From Streptomyces sp. NBC_00775 (lineage in GTDB: Bacteria; Actinomycetota; Actinomycetes; Streptomycetales; Streptomycetaceae): a DNA stretch of 64,000 bases. Below the pieces are notes generated by a model. The model made no database searches and was not told where the DNA came from. It worked only from the letters and a program-made list of their open reading frames with translations. The stretch covers positions 7,564,001-7,628,000 of the forward strand of contig NZ_CP108938.1 of the NCBI RefSeq assembly GCF_036347135.1, read 5' to 3'. A program made the translations under genes and the position numbers. Below are positions 56,733-64,000 of this stretch, piece after piece; the stretch's first letter is position 1, and every line of letters starts with the position of its first letter.

Positions 56733-57608
56733 ATGCCCATTGACGCCGCCAAGGCCGTCGCCGCCGAGCCACGGACCGGGGAGATCGCCTGGAGTCACAA
56801 GGACGTCCAGCTCTACCACCTGGGCCTCGGCGCGGGTGCGAATCCCGACAGGCGGAGCCCCGCGACCGACCCCGACGAGCTGCGCTACACCCTCGAATCC
56901 AGGCTGCACGTCCTGCCCAGCTTCGCCACCGTCGCGGGCGCGGGCTCACCGGGCGTGATCAGCGGCCTGTCCATGCCCGGCGTCGACGTCGACCTCGCAC
57001 ACGTCCTGCACGGCGGCCAGACCATCGAGCTGCACCGCCCGATCCCCGTCGAGGGCAAGGCGACCGCCACCGGGCGCATCGCCGCCGTGTACGACAAGGG
57101 CAAGGCCGCGATCCTCGTGATGCGCACCGAAGTGGCCGACGCCGACGGCCCGTTGTGGACGAACGACGCCCAGATCTTCGTACGGGGAGAAGGCGGCTGG
57201 GGCGGCGACCGGGGCCCCTCCACCCGCCTCGAAGCACCGACAGGCCCGCCGGACAAGACCGTCGAGCGCCCGGTTCGCGAGGACCAGGCCCTGCTCTACC
57301 GGCTCTCCGGCGACTGGAACCCGCTCCACGCCGACCCCGAGTTCGCCAAGCTCGCCGGGTTCGACCGGCCGATCCTGCACGGGCTGTGCACCTACGGCAT
57401 GACGCTCAAGGCCGTCGTCGACACGGTGCTCGGCGGTGATGTGTCCCGCGTCCGCTCCTACACCACGCGCTTCGCCGGTGTCGTCTTCCCCGGCGAGACC
57501 CTGCGCATCCGGATGTGGCGGCGGGACGGCCGGGTCCAGGTGGCGGTGAGCGCGGTCGAACGGGACGACGCGCCGGTCCTCGCCGACACCATCGTTGAGC
57601 ACGCCTGA
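56733..57608 (+). CDS. MaoC-type enoyl-CoA hydratase (steroid side-chain, ChsH3/Hsd4B-like)
   Basis: 291 residues, double hot-dog fold. The N-terminal half carries DELRYTLESRLHVLPSFATV and HGGQTIELHRPIPVEGKA; the C-terminal half has the R-hydratase motif DWNPLHADPEFAKLAGFDRP followed by ILHGLCTYGM, with Asp and His expected to activate water. Layout matches M. tuberculosis Rv3538, a KstR-regulated hydratase. ATG 56733 after AGGAGCC. It would hydrate the enoyl-CoA made by the FadE34-like enzyme. Confidence 0.83.
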   Translation: MPIDAAKAVAAEPRTGEIAWSHKDVQLYHLGLGAGANPDRRSPATDPDELRYTLESRLHVLPSFATVAGAGSPGVISGLSMPGVDVDLAHVLHGGQTIELHRPIPVEGKATATGRIAAVYDKGKAAILVMRTEVADADGPLWTNDAQIFVRGEGGWGGDRGPSTRLEAPTGPPDKTVERPVREDQALLYRLSGDWNPLHADPEFAKLAGFDRPILHGLCTYGMTLKAVVDTVLGGDVSRVRSYTTRFAGVVFPGETLRIRMWRRDGRVQVAVSAVERDDAPVLADTIVEHA

Positions 57609-57641
57609 CGTCCGTACGCACCTTCTGAGGGGAGCCGCACC

Positions 57642-58718
57642 ATGCGCGCAGCCGTACAGCACGAGATAGGCCAGGACAAGCTCGAAGTCCACGACGACGT
57701 CGAGGCGGTGGGCTTCGGGCCCGGCAGGGTGCGGGTCCGGGTGCGGGCCACCGGGCTGTGCCACTCGGACCTGTCCGCGATGAGCGGCGTACTGCCGCAG
57801 CCCGCGCCGTTCGTGCCCGGCCACGAGGGCGCCGGCGAGATCCTCGAAGTCGGCGACGGGGTCAGCCACTTGAAGCCCGGCGACCGGGTCGTCGTCTGCT
57901 GGCTGCCGGCCTGCGGCATCTGTCCCGCCTGCAAGCGCGGCCAGACCGAACTGTGCCTGGCCGGCTTCATGAACGCGGGCACACCCAACTTCAGGCGCCC
58001 CGGCGGAGACGTCTTCGGCTTCGCGGGCACGGGCACCTTCGCTGAGGAAGTCGTGGTCGACGCCGGCTGCGCGGTCCCCATCCCCGACGACGTGCCCTTC
58101 GACATCGCGGCCCTGATCGGCTGCGGGGTGACGACCGGACTGGGCGCCGCGCTCAACACCGCCGACGTGGAAGCCGGTTCGTCGGTCGCCGTCATCGGCT
58201 GCGGAGGCGTCGGCATCTCCGCGATCCAGGGCGCCCGGCTCAAGGGCGCCGCCGAGATCGTCGCCGTCGACCCGGTCGCCTCACGCCGCGAGGCCGCGCT
58301 CAGGTTCGGCGCCACGAAGGCGGTCTCACCGGACCAACTCGCCGACGCCAAGCAGTCGGTGACCGGCGGCGAGGGCTTCGACTACGTCTTCGAGGTCGTC
58401 GGCAAGTCCGCCACCGCCCGCACGGCGTACGACAACACCCGGCGCGGCGGCACGCTCGTCGTCGTCGGCGCGGGCGCCATGGACGACTTCCTCCAGCTCA
58501 ACATGTTCGAGCTGTTCTTCGACGAGAAGCGGATCCTGCCCTCGATGTACGGCGGCGGAGACGTCCTGCGGTCGTACGAGCGGACCGTCGCCCTGTGGCG
58601 GGCTGGCCGCATCGACCTGGAGGGCCTGATCACCCACCGGGTGCCGCTCGCCGAGATCAACGAGGCCCTCGACCAGATGCGTACGGGCACCGCCCTGCGT
58701 ACCTGCATCGAGATCTGA
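57642..58718 (+). CDS. Zinc-dependent alcohol dehydrogenase
   Basis: 358 residues, MDR superfamily. Catalytic zinc ligands in TGLCHSDLSA and PGHEGAGEI; the structural-zinc loop CGICPACKRGQTELC; cofactor motif IGCGGVGISAIQGA. In the KstR setting it could oxidise the side-chain alcohol to the aldehyde for ALDH (inference). ATG at 57642 after GAGGGGAGCCGC, 34 bp after the hydratase stop. Confidence 0.87.
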   Translation: MRAAVQHEIGQDKLEVHDDVEAVGFGPGRVRVRVRATGLCHSDLSAMSGVLPQPAPFVPGHEGAGEILEVGDGVSHLKPGDRVVVCWLPACGICPACKRGQTELCLAGFMNAGTPNFRRPGGDVFGFAGTGTFAEEVVVDAGCAVPIPDDVPFDIAALIGCGVTTGLGAALNTADVEAGSSVAVIGCGGVGISAIQGARLKGAAEIVAVDPVASRREAALRFGATKAVSPDQLADAKQSVTGGEGFDYVFEVVGKSATARTAYDNTRRGGTLVVVGAGAMDDFLQLNMFELFFDEKRILPSMYGGGDVLRSYERTVALWRAGRIDLEGLITHRVPLAEINEALDQMRTGTALRTCIEI

Positions 58719-58757
58719 ACCCCTCCCACAACGGCTCCGCAACCGCTAAGGACCCTG

Positions 58758-59714
58758 ATGTCACTGCCACTTGAAGGGCTGACCGCGATCGTCACCGGCG
58801 CGGGGCGCGGGCTCGGACGGGCCGAGGCGCTGGAACTGGGCCGGCTGGGCGCGGCCGTCGTCGTCAACGACTTCGGGCAGCCCGGGCGGGACGGTTCCGG
58901 CGCGGCGTCGGCCACGCCCGCCGAGGAGGTCGCCGCCGAGATCCGCGCGGCGGGCGGCCGGGCCGTCGCCCACACCGGGGACGTCGCCGACCACGAACAG
59001 GCCGGCGCACTGGTCGAGTTGGCGGTCACCGAGTTCGGGAAGCTCGACATCCTGGTCAACAACGCGGGCATTCTCCGCGACCGGATGGTCTTCTCGATGA
59101 CCGAGGACGAGTGGGACTCGGTCGTCCGGGTGCATCTGAAAGGCCACTTCAACACGACCCACTTCGCGTCCGTGCACTGGCGGGCCCGTTCCAAGGCGGT
59201 CGACGGGCCCGTGTACGGGCGGATCGTGAACACCTCGTCGGAGGCGTTCCTCGCGGGATCGGCCGGCCAGCCCAACTACGCGGCGGCGAAAGGCGGAATC
59301 GTCGGGCTGACGACCTCGACCGCGCTGGCCCTCGCGAAGTACGGCGTGACGGCGAACGTCATCTGCCCGCGCGCCCGGACCCGTATGACCGAGGACGTCT
59401 TCGCCGGCTTCGGGCAGCCGGAGGAAGGCCTCGACCCCCTCGCGCCCGAACATGTCGCCCCGCTCGTCGGCTACTTGGCCTCGCCCGCCGCCGCGCACGT
59501 CAACGGGCAGCTCCTCGTCGTGCACGGCGGCATGGTCGCGATCGTCGAACGCCCCCGCGTCCAGGAGAAGTTCGACACCAAGCAGGACGTCTTCACGTAC
59601 GACGAACTGGACGCACTGCTCACCCCGCACTACGCGGAGCGGCCGAAGGGGGAGACGTTCGCGGCGGTGGAGGTGCTCGGGCTCAAGCGGGACCAGGCTG
59701 ACTCTCCCCGCTGA
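58758..59714 (+). CDS. SDR 3-hydroxyacyl-CoA dehydrogenase (steroid side-chain, Hsd4A/ChsB1-like)
   Basis: 318 residues. Cofactor loop VTGAGRGLGRAEALELGRLG, then ILVNNAGILRDRMVFSMTED, catalytic Ser and YxxxK in NTSSEA ... PNYAAAKGG, and a long C-terminal extension as in the dehydrogenase unit of peroxisomal multifunctional enzyme 2. It resembles M. tuberculosis Rv3502c, assigned to 22-hydroxy steroid-CoA oxidation. ATG 58758. It would make the 3-keto substrate for FadA5. Confidence 0.84.
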   Translation: MSLPLEGLTAIVTGAGRGLGRAEALELGRLGAAVVVNDFGQPGRDGSGAASATPAEEVAAEIRAAGGRAVAHTGDVADHEQAGALVELAVTEFGKLDILVNNAGILRDRMVFSMTEDEWDSVVRVHLKGHFNTTHFASVHWRARSKAVDGPVYGRIVNTSSEAFLAGSAGQPNYAAAKGGIVGLTTSTALALAKYGVTANVICPRARTRMTEDVFAGFGQPEEGLDPLAPEHVAPLVGYLASPAAAHVNGQLLVVHGGMVAIVERPRVQEKFDTKQDVFTYDELDALLTPHYAERPKGETFAAVEVLGLKRDQADSPR

Positions 59715-59727
59715 GCACCCTGACAGA

Positions 59728-59761
59728 ACGGCCCCGCTCGCCATGGCGCGAGCGGGGCCGT
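59728..59761. terminator. Hairpin after the steroid operon
   Basis: ACGGCCCCGCTCG and CGAGCGGGGCCGT, a perfect 13-bp stem 14 bp after the SDR stop. It also lies 18 bp beyond the convergent small gene. Confidence 0.85.
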
Positions 59762-59778
59762 ACCGGTTCTGCGTGCCG

Positions 59779-59952
59779 TCAAGCCGACATGTCCTGGTCG
59801 GACGGCTTGCGGTGGCGGCCGTGGGGCGCCGCCTCGGCGTCAGGTGCGGAGACCTCCTGGCCGGAGACCTGGCCGCGGTGTCTGCCGTGGCCTTCGGCCT
59901 GAACCCGGTAGGTGTCGGTGCCCGGCGCTTCCATTGTGCTGATGTCGCTCAT
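59779..59952 (-). CDS. Small hypothetical protein (57 aa)
   Basis: Hand-translated: ATG at 59952 to TGA at 59779. It opens MSDISTMEAPGTDTYRVQAE and carries a His/Arg-rich element twice (GHGRHRG and HGRHRKP), ending DQDMSA. Composition is protein-like, third-position GC is high, and the stop lies beside a terminator. No family known to me. It could be a small regulatory protein; a modified-peptide precursor is possible but no maturation genes are near. Confidence 0.6.
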   Translation of the reverse strand: MSDISTMEAPGTDTYRVQAEGHGRHRGQVSGQEVSAPDAEAAPHGRHRKPSDQDMSA

Positions 59953-60000
59953 GTGACGTGTTCACCCCGTATGCAAGATCCTTCTTACAGCCGGGGGATT

Positions 60001-61269
60001 CTAACTGGCGGTCATGGCGGGGGAGTCGGTGGGTGACGGGTCCGTGGCGGAGCCGTTATGTGTTTCGCCCCCGCTGTCGGCCTGAACGGCCTCGTCCTCA
60101 AGCGCCGGACGGGCTGAGTGGTGCGGACCCGGGGTCTGGATCACCCGTCCCTGGAGCGGGGCCTGTTGGAGGGGTACCGGTCGTGCCGGTGGGCGCTCCG
60201 GGGGAGCCGGATCCGTGGTGCGGTCCGGCTCCCCCGTCCTCCTCGGTGCTCCCACCCGCGCCACCCCGCACGGCACCGCCCCCGTCGCGTACGGCAGTTG
60301 GAGCACCCCCTCTCTGGTCCACAGGCCGGTGCCCGCCAGCCAGCCCTCGGGGGCCGGGAGATGGTGCACCTGGCGTTCGGCGGGGCGCCAGAGGCCCAGC
60401 CAGGTGCCCGCCGGGCCGTCGATGCGCAGGGCGACCGCGCAGCTCTCCGGGGTGAGGACCTGGCCCGGCTGGATCGCGAAGGGGGTCACCGCACAGTCCG
60501 TCGCGTGCAGGCACTCCGGGAAGCGGATCGGCAAGGTGGAGCCGATGACGCCCCAGCCGAGGCGGTCGTGGCCGGGCGACGGGGCGTCGGAGCGGATGAG
60601 GAGAAGCCCGCTGTCGGCGTCCGCGAGGAGCAGACGGTCGTTGCTGTGCTCGGCGATCTGGAGGAGCGGTGACATCTCGCCACCGCGCTCCAGGTCCACC
60701 ACCACGGTCTTCGTGCGGCCGCCCTGGGCACGGTCCAGGGCCAGCAGCCGACCCGTGCCGTCCAGCCACACCCCACCCGAGCAGTGGCCCGGCACCTCCG
60801 CCACGTGTTCGGGGCCGAACGCGCCGCCCGCCACCAGCCACACCGCCGTGGAGCCACGGCCCACGGCGATGGCGTATGCGCGCTCCCCGCCCGGCGCGGG
60901 CGGCAGCAGTCGCAGCCGGGTGCCCTCGTCGGGGCACTCCACCGCGCCGAGCGGCAGCTCGCCGGTGCCGGGCCCGGTCGGGTACAGCAGAGAGAAGACG
61001 TGCCGTCCGCCCGCCACGCGGTGGATCAGCACCCTTCCGTCGGTCAGCGGCAGAACCTCCGTGCCGGGCTCCTCCGGCTGATGGGCGGGCAGCGGTACGG
61101 CGTAGGGCTCGGGGCCGTCCAGCGTCCAGCGCTCCGGGTACCAGGACTCGCCGTCGAGGGCGAGGCGTGCCGCGTACGTGCCGTCAGCGGTGATCACGCA
61201 GGCGGGGCCGGCGGTCCACTCGTTCTCGTTCTCGTCCTCCACCGCGGGCTCCGTCGCACAGGCCGTCAT
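60001..61269 (-). CDS. Hypothetical protein, beta-propeller-like
   Basis: 422 residues, no signal peptide. Repeated beta-strand units such as VWLDGTGRLLALDRAQGGRT, TPFAIQPGQVLTPESCAVAL and GLWTREGVLQLPY suggest a WD40/YVTN-like propeller. The final ~50 residues are low-complexity and include the translation of a common Streptomyces intergenic repeat (60091-60117), so the original stop was probably earlier. Function unknown. ATG at 61269. Confidence 0.65.
   Translation of the reverse strand: MTACATEPAVEDENENEWTAGPACVITADGTYAARLALDGESWYPERWTLDGPEPYAVPLPAHQPEEPGTEVLPLTDGRVLIHRVAGGRHVFSLLYPTGPGTGELPLGAVECPDEGTRLRLLPPAPGGERAYAIAVGRGSTAVWLVAGGAFGPEHVAEVPGHCSGGVWLDGTGRLLALDRAQGGRTKTVVVDLERGGEMSPLLQIAEHSNDRLLLADADSGLLLIRSDAPSPGHDRLGWGVIGSTLPIRFPECLHATDCAVTPFAIQPGQVLTPESCAVALRIDGPAGTWLGLWRPAERQVHHLPAPEGWLAGTGLWTREGVLQLPYATGAVPCGVARVGAPRRTGEPDRTTDPAPPERPPARPVPLQQAPLQGRVIQTPGPHHSARPALEDEAVQADSGGETHNGSATDPSPTDSPAMTAS
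60091..60117. repeat. Common Streptomyces intergenic repeat now inside a coding region
   Basis: CTCGTCCTCAAGCGCCGGAC followed by GGGCTGA; read on the other strand it begins TCAGCCCGTCCGGCGCTTGA. I recognise this as a very frequent intergenic sequence in Streptomyces. Here it codes for RPALEDE near the end of the 60001 gene. Confidence 0.65.
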
Positions 61270-61461
61270 CGTTCGGTCACCTCCGGCGACGAAGCTAGTT
61301 TTCGCACGCACAGACGGGGGACCGACGGGCTGCCGCTTCACACATAAGGGTGGCCATGTCGGGATTCGCCTGTGGAAACGGGGGCGGATGTGCTGAACGG
61401 TGGTGGGGAGGCAGGGGTGGGGGAGGGCGAGGGCCGCGGGCCGTCCGGCGTTCGGGGCGCA

Positions 61462-61530
61462 AGCCGTACGTCGCCCGGGACGCGAGCCGCCCGTCGCCGG
61501 GGACGCGAGCCGTCCGGTGCCCGGGACGCG
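61462..61530. repeat. 23-bp tandem repeat, three units
   Basis: Three units (AGCCGTACGTCGCCCGGGAC..., start 61462, 61485, 61508) with exact spacing and a few differences. They lie in the 337-bp region 61270-61606 between divergent genes; no other element was seen there apart from the promoter below. Confidence 0.85.
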
Positions 61531-61594
61531 GGGCAGCGGAGCCGTGGCCCTGGTCCAGTGGCCCGCGACCGGTCGGGCACGGACGTAAGCCAGG

Positions 61595-61600
61595 TAGCCT
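61595..61600 (+). promoter_or_regulatory. -10 element of a probable leaderless promoter
   Basis: TAGCCT six bases before the GTG of the Nif3-like gene. The spacing implies the transcript starts at or next to the GTG. A matching -35 is not clear. Confidence 0.45.
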
Positions 61601-61606
61601 TTCCCC

Positions 61607-62458
61607 GTGCCCCGTCTGTCTGAAGTCATCGCCGCGCTCGACGCCCTCTGGCCCCCCGAGAGGGCCGAGGGATGGGATGCGGTCGGCACCGTCTGCGGTG
61701 ACCCCGACCAGGAGGTCACGCGCGTCCTGTTCGCCGTCGACCCGGTCCGGGACATCGTCGACGAGGCGGTGAAGCTGGGTGCGAACCTGCTGGTCACCCA
61801 CCATCCGCTCTATCTGCGCGGGACGACGACCGTCGCGGCCGACACCTTCAAGGGCCGGGTCGTGCACACCCTCATCAAGAACGACATCGCGCTGCACGTC
61901 GCCCACACCAACGCCGACCGCGCCGACCCGGGGGTCAGCGACGCCCTCGCCGGGGCGCTCGACCTCCGTGTCGTACGGCCGCTCGTGCCGGACACCACCG
62001 ACCCCGAAGGCCGCCGGGGCCAGGGCCGCGTCTGTGAGCTGGACCACCCGCTGACCGTCCGCGAACTCGCCGCACGCGCCGCCGAGCGGCTGCCCGCCAC
62101 CGCGCAGGGCATCCGCGTCGCGGGCGACCCCGAGGCGCTCGTACGGACCGTCGCGGTCAGCGGCGGCTCCGGCGACAGCCTCTTCGACGACGTACGCGCC
62201 GCCGGCGTGGACGCCTTCCTCACCGCGGACCTGCGCCACCACCCGGCGTCAGAGGCCCGCGCCCACAGTCCTCTCGCACTGCTCGACGCGGCGCACTGGG
62301 CCACCGAGTGGCCCTGGTGCGAGCTGGCCGCCGCCCAGCTCGACGAGATCTCCGACCGGAAGGGATGGGGCCTCAGGGTCCACGTCTCCAAGACGGTCAC
62401 CGACCCCTGGACCGCCCACGCGGCCTCCATCACTGACACATCAGGAGCCCCCAACTGA
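61607..62458 (+). CDS. Nif3-like dinuclear metal-centre protein
   Basis: 283 residues. LGANLLVTHHPLYLRGTTTV gives the metal-binding His pair, then ALHVAHTNADRADPGVSDAL and, near the end, VDAFLTADLRHHPASEAR supply the other ligands. A conserved family that forms hexamers; proposed as GTP cyclohydrolase-like or metal chaperone, with no settled role. GTG at 61607. Overlaps the next gene by four bases. Confidence 0.88.
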   Translation: MPRLSEVIAALDALWPPERAEGWDAVGTVCGDPDQEVTRVLFAVDPVRDIVDEAVKLGANLLVTHHPLYLRGTTTVAADTFKGRVVHTLIKNDIALHVAHTNADRADPGVSDALAGALDLRVVRPLVPDTTDPEGRRGQGRVCELDHPLTVRELAARAAERLPATAQGIRVAGDPEALVRTVAVSGGSGDSLFDDVRAAGVDAFLTADLRHHPASEARAHSPLALLDAAHWATEWPWCELAAAQLDEISDRKGWGLRVHVSKTVTDPWTAHAASITDTSGAPN

Positions 62459-63198
62459 ACGCCGCGCCCGCCGACCAGATCCGACTCCTCGACGTCCAGG
62501 CCCTCGACGTACGCCTGCAGCAGCTCGCGCACAAGCGGAGGTCGCTCCCCGAGCACGCCGAGATCGAGTCGCTGAACAAGGACCTCACGCAGCTGCGCGA
62601 CCTGCTCGTCGCCGCGACGACCGAGGAGAGCGACTGCGCCCGCGAGCAGACCAAGGCGGAGCAGGACGTGGACCAGGTGCGCCAGCGCGCCGTCCGCGAC
62701 CAGAAGCGCCTCGACTCGGGTGCCGTGTCGTCCCCCAAGGACCTGGAGAACCTCCAGCGCGAGATCACCTCCCTCGCCAAGCGCCAGGGCGACCTGGAGG
62801 ACGTCGTCCTCGAGGTCATGGAGCGCCGCGAGTCCGCCCAGGAGCGGGTCGCCGAGCTGACCGAGCGCGTCTCCTCCGTCCAGTCGAAGATCGACGACGC
62901 GACCGCGCGCCGCGGCACCGCCTTCGAGCAGCTCGACGACGAGGCCGCCACCGTGACCAAGGAGCGCGGGGTCATCGCGGGCGTCATCCCCGCCGACCTG
63001 CTGAAGCTCTACGACAAGCTGCGCGAGCAGCAGGGCGGCGTCGGCGCGGCCCGGCTCTACCAGCGCCGCTGCGAGGGCTGCCGCCTGGAGCTCAACATCA
63101 CCGAGGTCAACGACGTGAAGAAGGCTTCCCCCGACACCGTGCTGCGCTGCGAGAACTGCCGCCGCATCCTGGTGCGCACCTCCGAGTCCGGCCTGTAA
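62455..63198 (+). CDS. Coiled-coil C4-type zinc-ribbon protein, CTG start
   Basis: 247 residues. Residues ~10-170 form a long coiled coil (LNKDLTQLRDLL, DLENLQREITSLAKRQGDLE, RVAELTERVSSVQSKIDDAT), then a zinc ribbon with CEGCRLEL and LRCENCRRIL. The reading AAPADQIRLLDVQALDVRLQ is clearly part of the family, yet no ATG/GTG/TTG lies before it. CTG at 62455 has AGGAGCCCCCAA in front and overlaps the previous TGA. It is normally next to nif3 and rnhA in actinobacteria, as here. Confidence 0.88.
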   Translation: MNAAPADQIRLLDVQALDVRLQQLAHKRRSLPEHAEIESLNKDLTQLRDLLVAATTEESDCAREQTKAEQDVDQVRQRAVRDQKRLDSGAVSSPKDLENLQREITSLAKRQGDLEDVVLEVMERRESAQERVAELTERVSSVQSKIDDATARRGTAFEQLDDEAATVTKERGVIAGVIPADLLKLYDKLREQQGGVGAARLYQRRCEGCRLELNITEVNDVKKASPDTVLRCENCRRILVRTSESGL

Positions 63199-63210
63199 GG
63201 GGTTCGGCGC

Positions 63211-64000
63211 GTGCGGGAGTTCATCGTCGAGGCCGACGGCGGTTCCCGGGGCAACCCGGGGCCCGCGGGCTACGGCTCCGTGGTCATCGACGCGACCACG
63301 GGGGAGACGCTGGTGGAGCGCGCCGAGTACATCGGCATCGCCACCAACAATGTCGCGGAGTACCGGGGGCTGGTCGCGGGCCTGACGGCGGCCCGTGACC
63401 TCGACCCGACCGCACGCGTCCGGGTCCGCATGGACTCCAAGCTCGTCGTCGAGCAGATGTCCGGCCGCTGGAAGATCAAGCACCCGGACATGAAGCCCCT
63501 GGCCGCGGAGGCGTCCCGCATCCTCCCGCCCACCCAGGTCACCTACGAGTGGATCCCCCGCGAGCAGAACAAGCACGCGGACCGCTTGGCCAACGAGGCG
63601 ATGGACGCGGGGCGGCGGGGAGAACAGTGGTCTCCCTCGGCGTCGACGGCGGAGCTGGACGCGAGGGCGGCGAGGGCAGCCTTGAAGCCGCCGGCTTCGG
63701 CAGCGCCCCTTAAGGGGCGCGGGGAACTGCGCGACCAGCCCCCACTCACCGGCACTATGACGTCATCCCCCCGCGGCGAAGCCGCGAAATCAGAAGACGA
63801 CGTGAGGGCCGCGCAAAACGTGGCCACCCCCCAGCCAACCGTCGGCTGGGGCGCAGCCCCCGACATGGGCGCCCCCGCCACCTTCGTCCTCCTGCGCCAC
63901 GGCGAAACCCCCCTGACCCCCCAGAAACGCTTCTCCGGCAGCGGCGGCACCGACCCGTCCCTCTCGGACGTGGGCCGAGAACAGGCCGAACGCGCAGCCA
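63211..64000 (+). CDS. RNase H / histidine-phosphatase fusion (partial, C-terminal end missing)
   Basis: 263 codons seen. RNase HI domain first: VEADGGSRGNPGPAGYGSVV, NVAEYRGL, VRMDSKLVVEQMSGRW and EQNKHADRLANEAMD supply the acidic residues. Then an unusually long linker, and the start of a phosphoglycerate-mutase-like domain (TFVLLRHGETPLTP, SLSDVGREQAERA). The M. tuberculosis homologue Rv2228c joins RNase H with CobC-type phosphatase activity. The linker (about residues 160-210) contains the intergenic palindrome translated as PLKGRGELRDQ. GTG start 63211. Confidence 0.9.
   Translation, partial: MREFIVEADGGSRGNPGPAGYGSVVIDATTGETLVERAEYIGIATNNVAEYRGLVAGLTAARDLDPTARVRVRMDSKLVVEQMSGRWKIKHPDMKPLAAEASRILPPTQVTYEWIPREQNKHADRLANEAMDAGRRGEQWSPSASTAELDARAARAALKPPASAAPLKGRGELRDQPPLTGTMTSSPRGEAAKSEDDVRAAQNVATPQPTVGWGAAPDMGAPATFVLLRHGETPLTPQKRFSGSGGTDPSLSDVGREQAERAA
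63703..63733. repeat. Streptomyces intergenic palindrome, family member 3, inside a gene
   Basis: GCGCCCCTTAAGGGGCGCGG then GGAACTGCGCG: the right half and centre of the 50718 palindrome, here in frame within the linker of the RNase H/phosphatase gene. Confidence 0.88.

Overview
The window is high-GC DNA with GTG/ATG starts, tightly overlapping stop/start pairs and families typical of Streptomyces (DUF397 with an XRE/DUF5753 partner, a SCO2322-family protein, SigE-type sigma factor, widespread palindromic intergenic repeats). It reads as a Streptomyces chromosomal arm-side or mid-arm segment. About 60 genes are supported, plus two riboswitches, an IS5-type element and many small regulatory or repeat sites. 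No tRNA, rRNA, CRISPR array or large polyketide/peptide synthase was seen.

The most coherent theme is sterol (or sterol-like) side-chain oxidation. CYP125-type P450 (5686-6936), FadA5-type thiolase (7217-8386), aldehyde dehydrogenase and P450-type ferredoxin (27555-29248), FadE34-type fused acyl-CoA dehydrogenase plus Ltp-type thiolase (44331-47728), and MaoC hydratase / zinc alcohol dehydrogenase / SDR (56733-59714) are dispersed over 53 kb. They are tied together by seven copies of a TnnAACnnGTTnnA-like KstR operator, and the kstR-like repressor itself lies in the middle (29632-30309). Together they would supply side-chain terminal oxidation and one full beta-oxidation turn; no steroid ring-degradation gene and no CoA ligase is present here. 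A kstR-divergent operon (30562-33838: glycosyltransferase, methyltransferase, cyclase-fold protein) sits directly behind one of the best operators.

A second system is a cobalamin-riboswitch operon (19945 down to 13875): a secreted, membrane-anchored alpha/alpha-barrel protein resembling the cobalamin-binding domain of transcobalamin, a SCO2322-family anchored protein, then EcfT, a double ABC ATPase and an S component. This looks like surface capture and ECF import of a corrinoid. A TPP-type riboswitch (29365-29508) points into the 3' end of kstR and has no thiamine gene after it.

Other blocks: left end O-methyltransferase, DUF2330 protein, GT87/PAP2 membrane protein and membrane protein (1-5574); DUF397/XRE/HATPase regulatory trio (8370-9908); two near-identical transglycosylase genes with long conserved leaders flanking a DUF1275 protein and a lipase (9936-13833); APH-like kinase, SpoIIE phosphatase and NB-ARC-type ATPase (20016-24227); TetR/SDR pair and SnoaL protein (24289-26256); LLM flavin oxidoreductase (34614-35624); an IS5-type insertion with an amidase fragment and lower-GC cargo (36728-39143) next to an intact amidase; methyltransferase, erythromycin-esterase homologue and two MFS exporters; SigE with an anchored partner; an ABC exporter with two-component system whose response regulator is cut off from its kinase by an arabinofuranosidase gene (50881-56429); and a right-end housekeeping run (Nif3-like, coiled-coil zinc-ribbon protein started by CTG, RNase H/phosphatase fusion).
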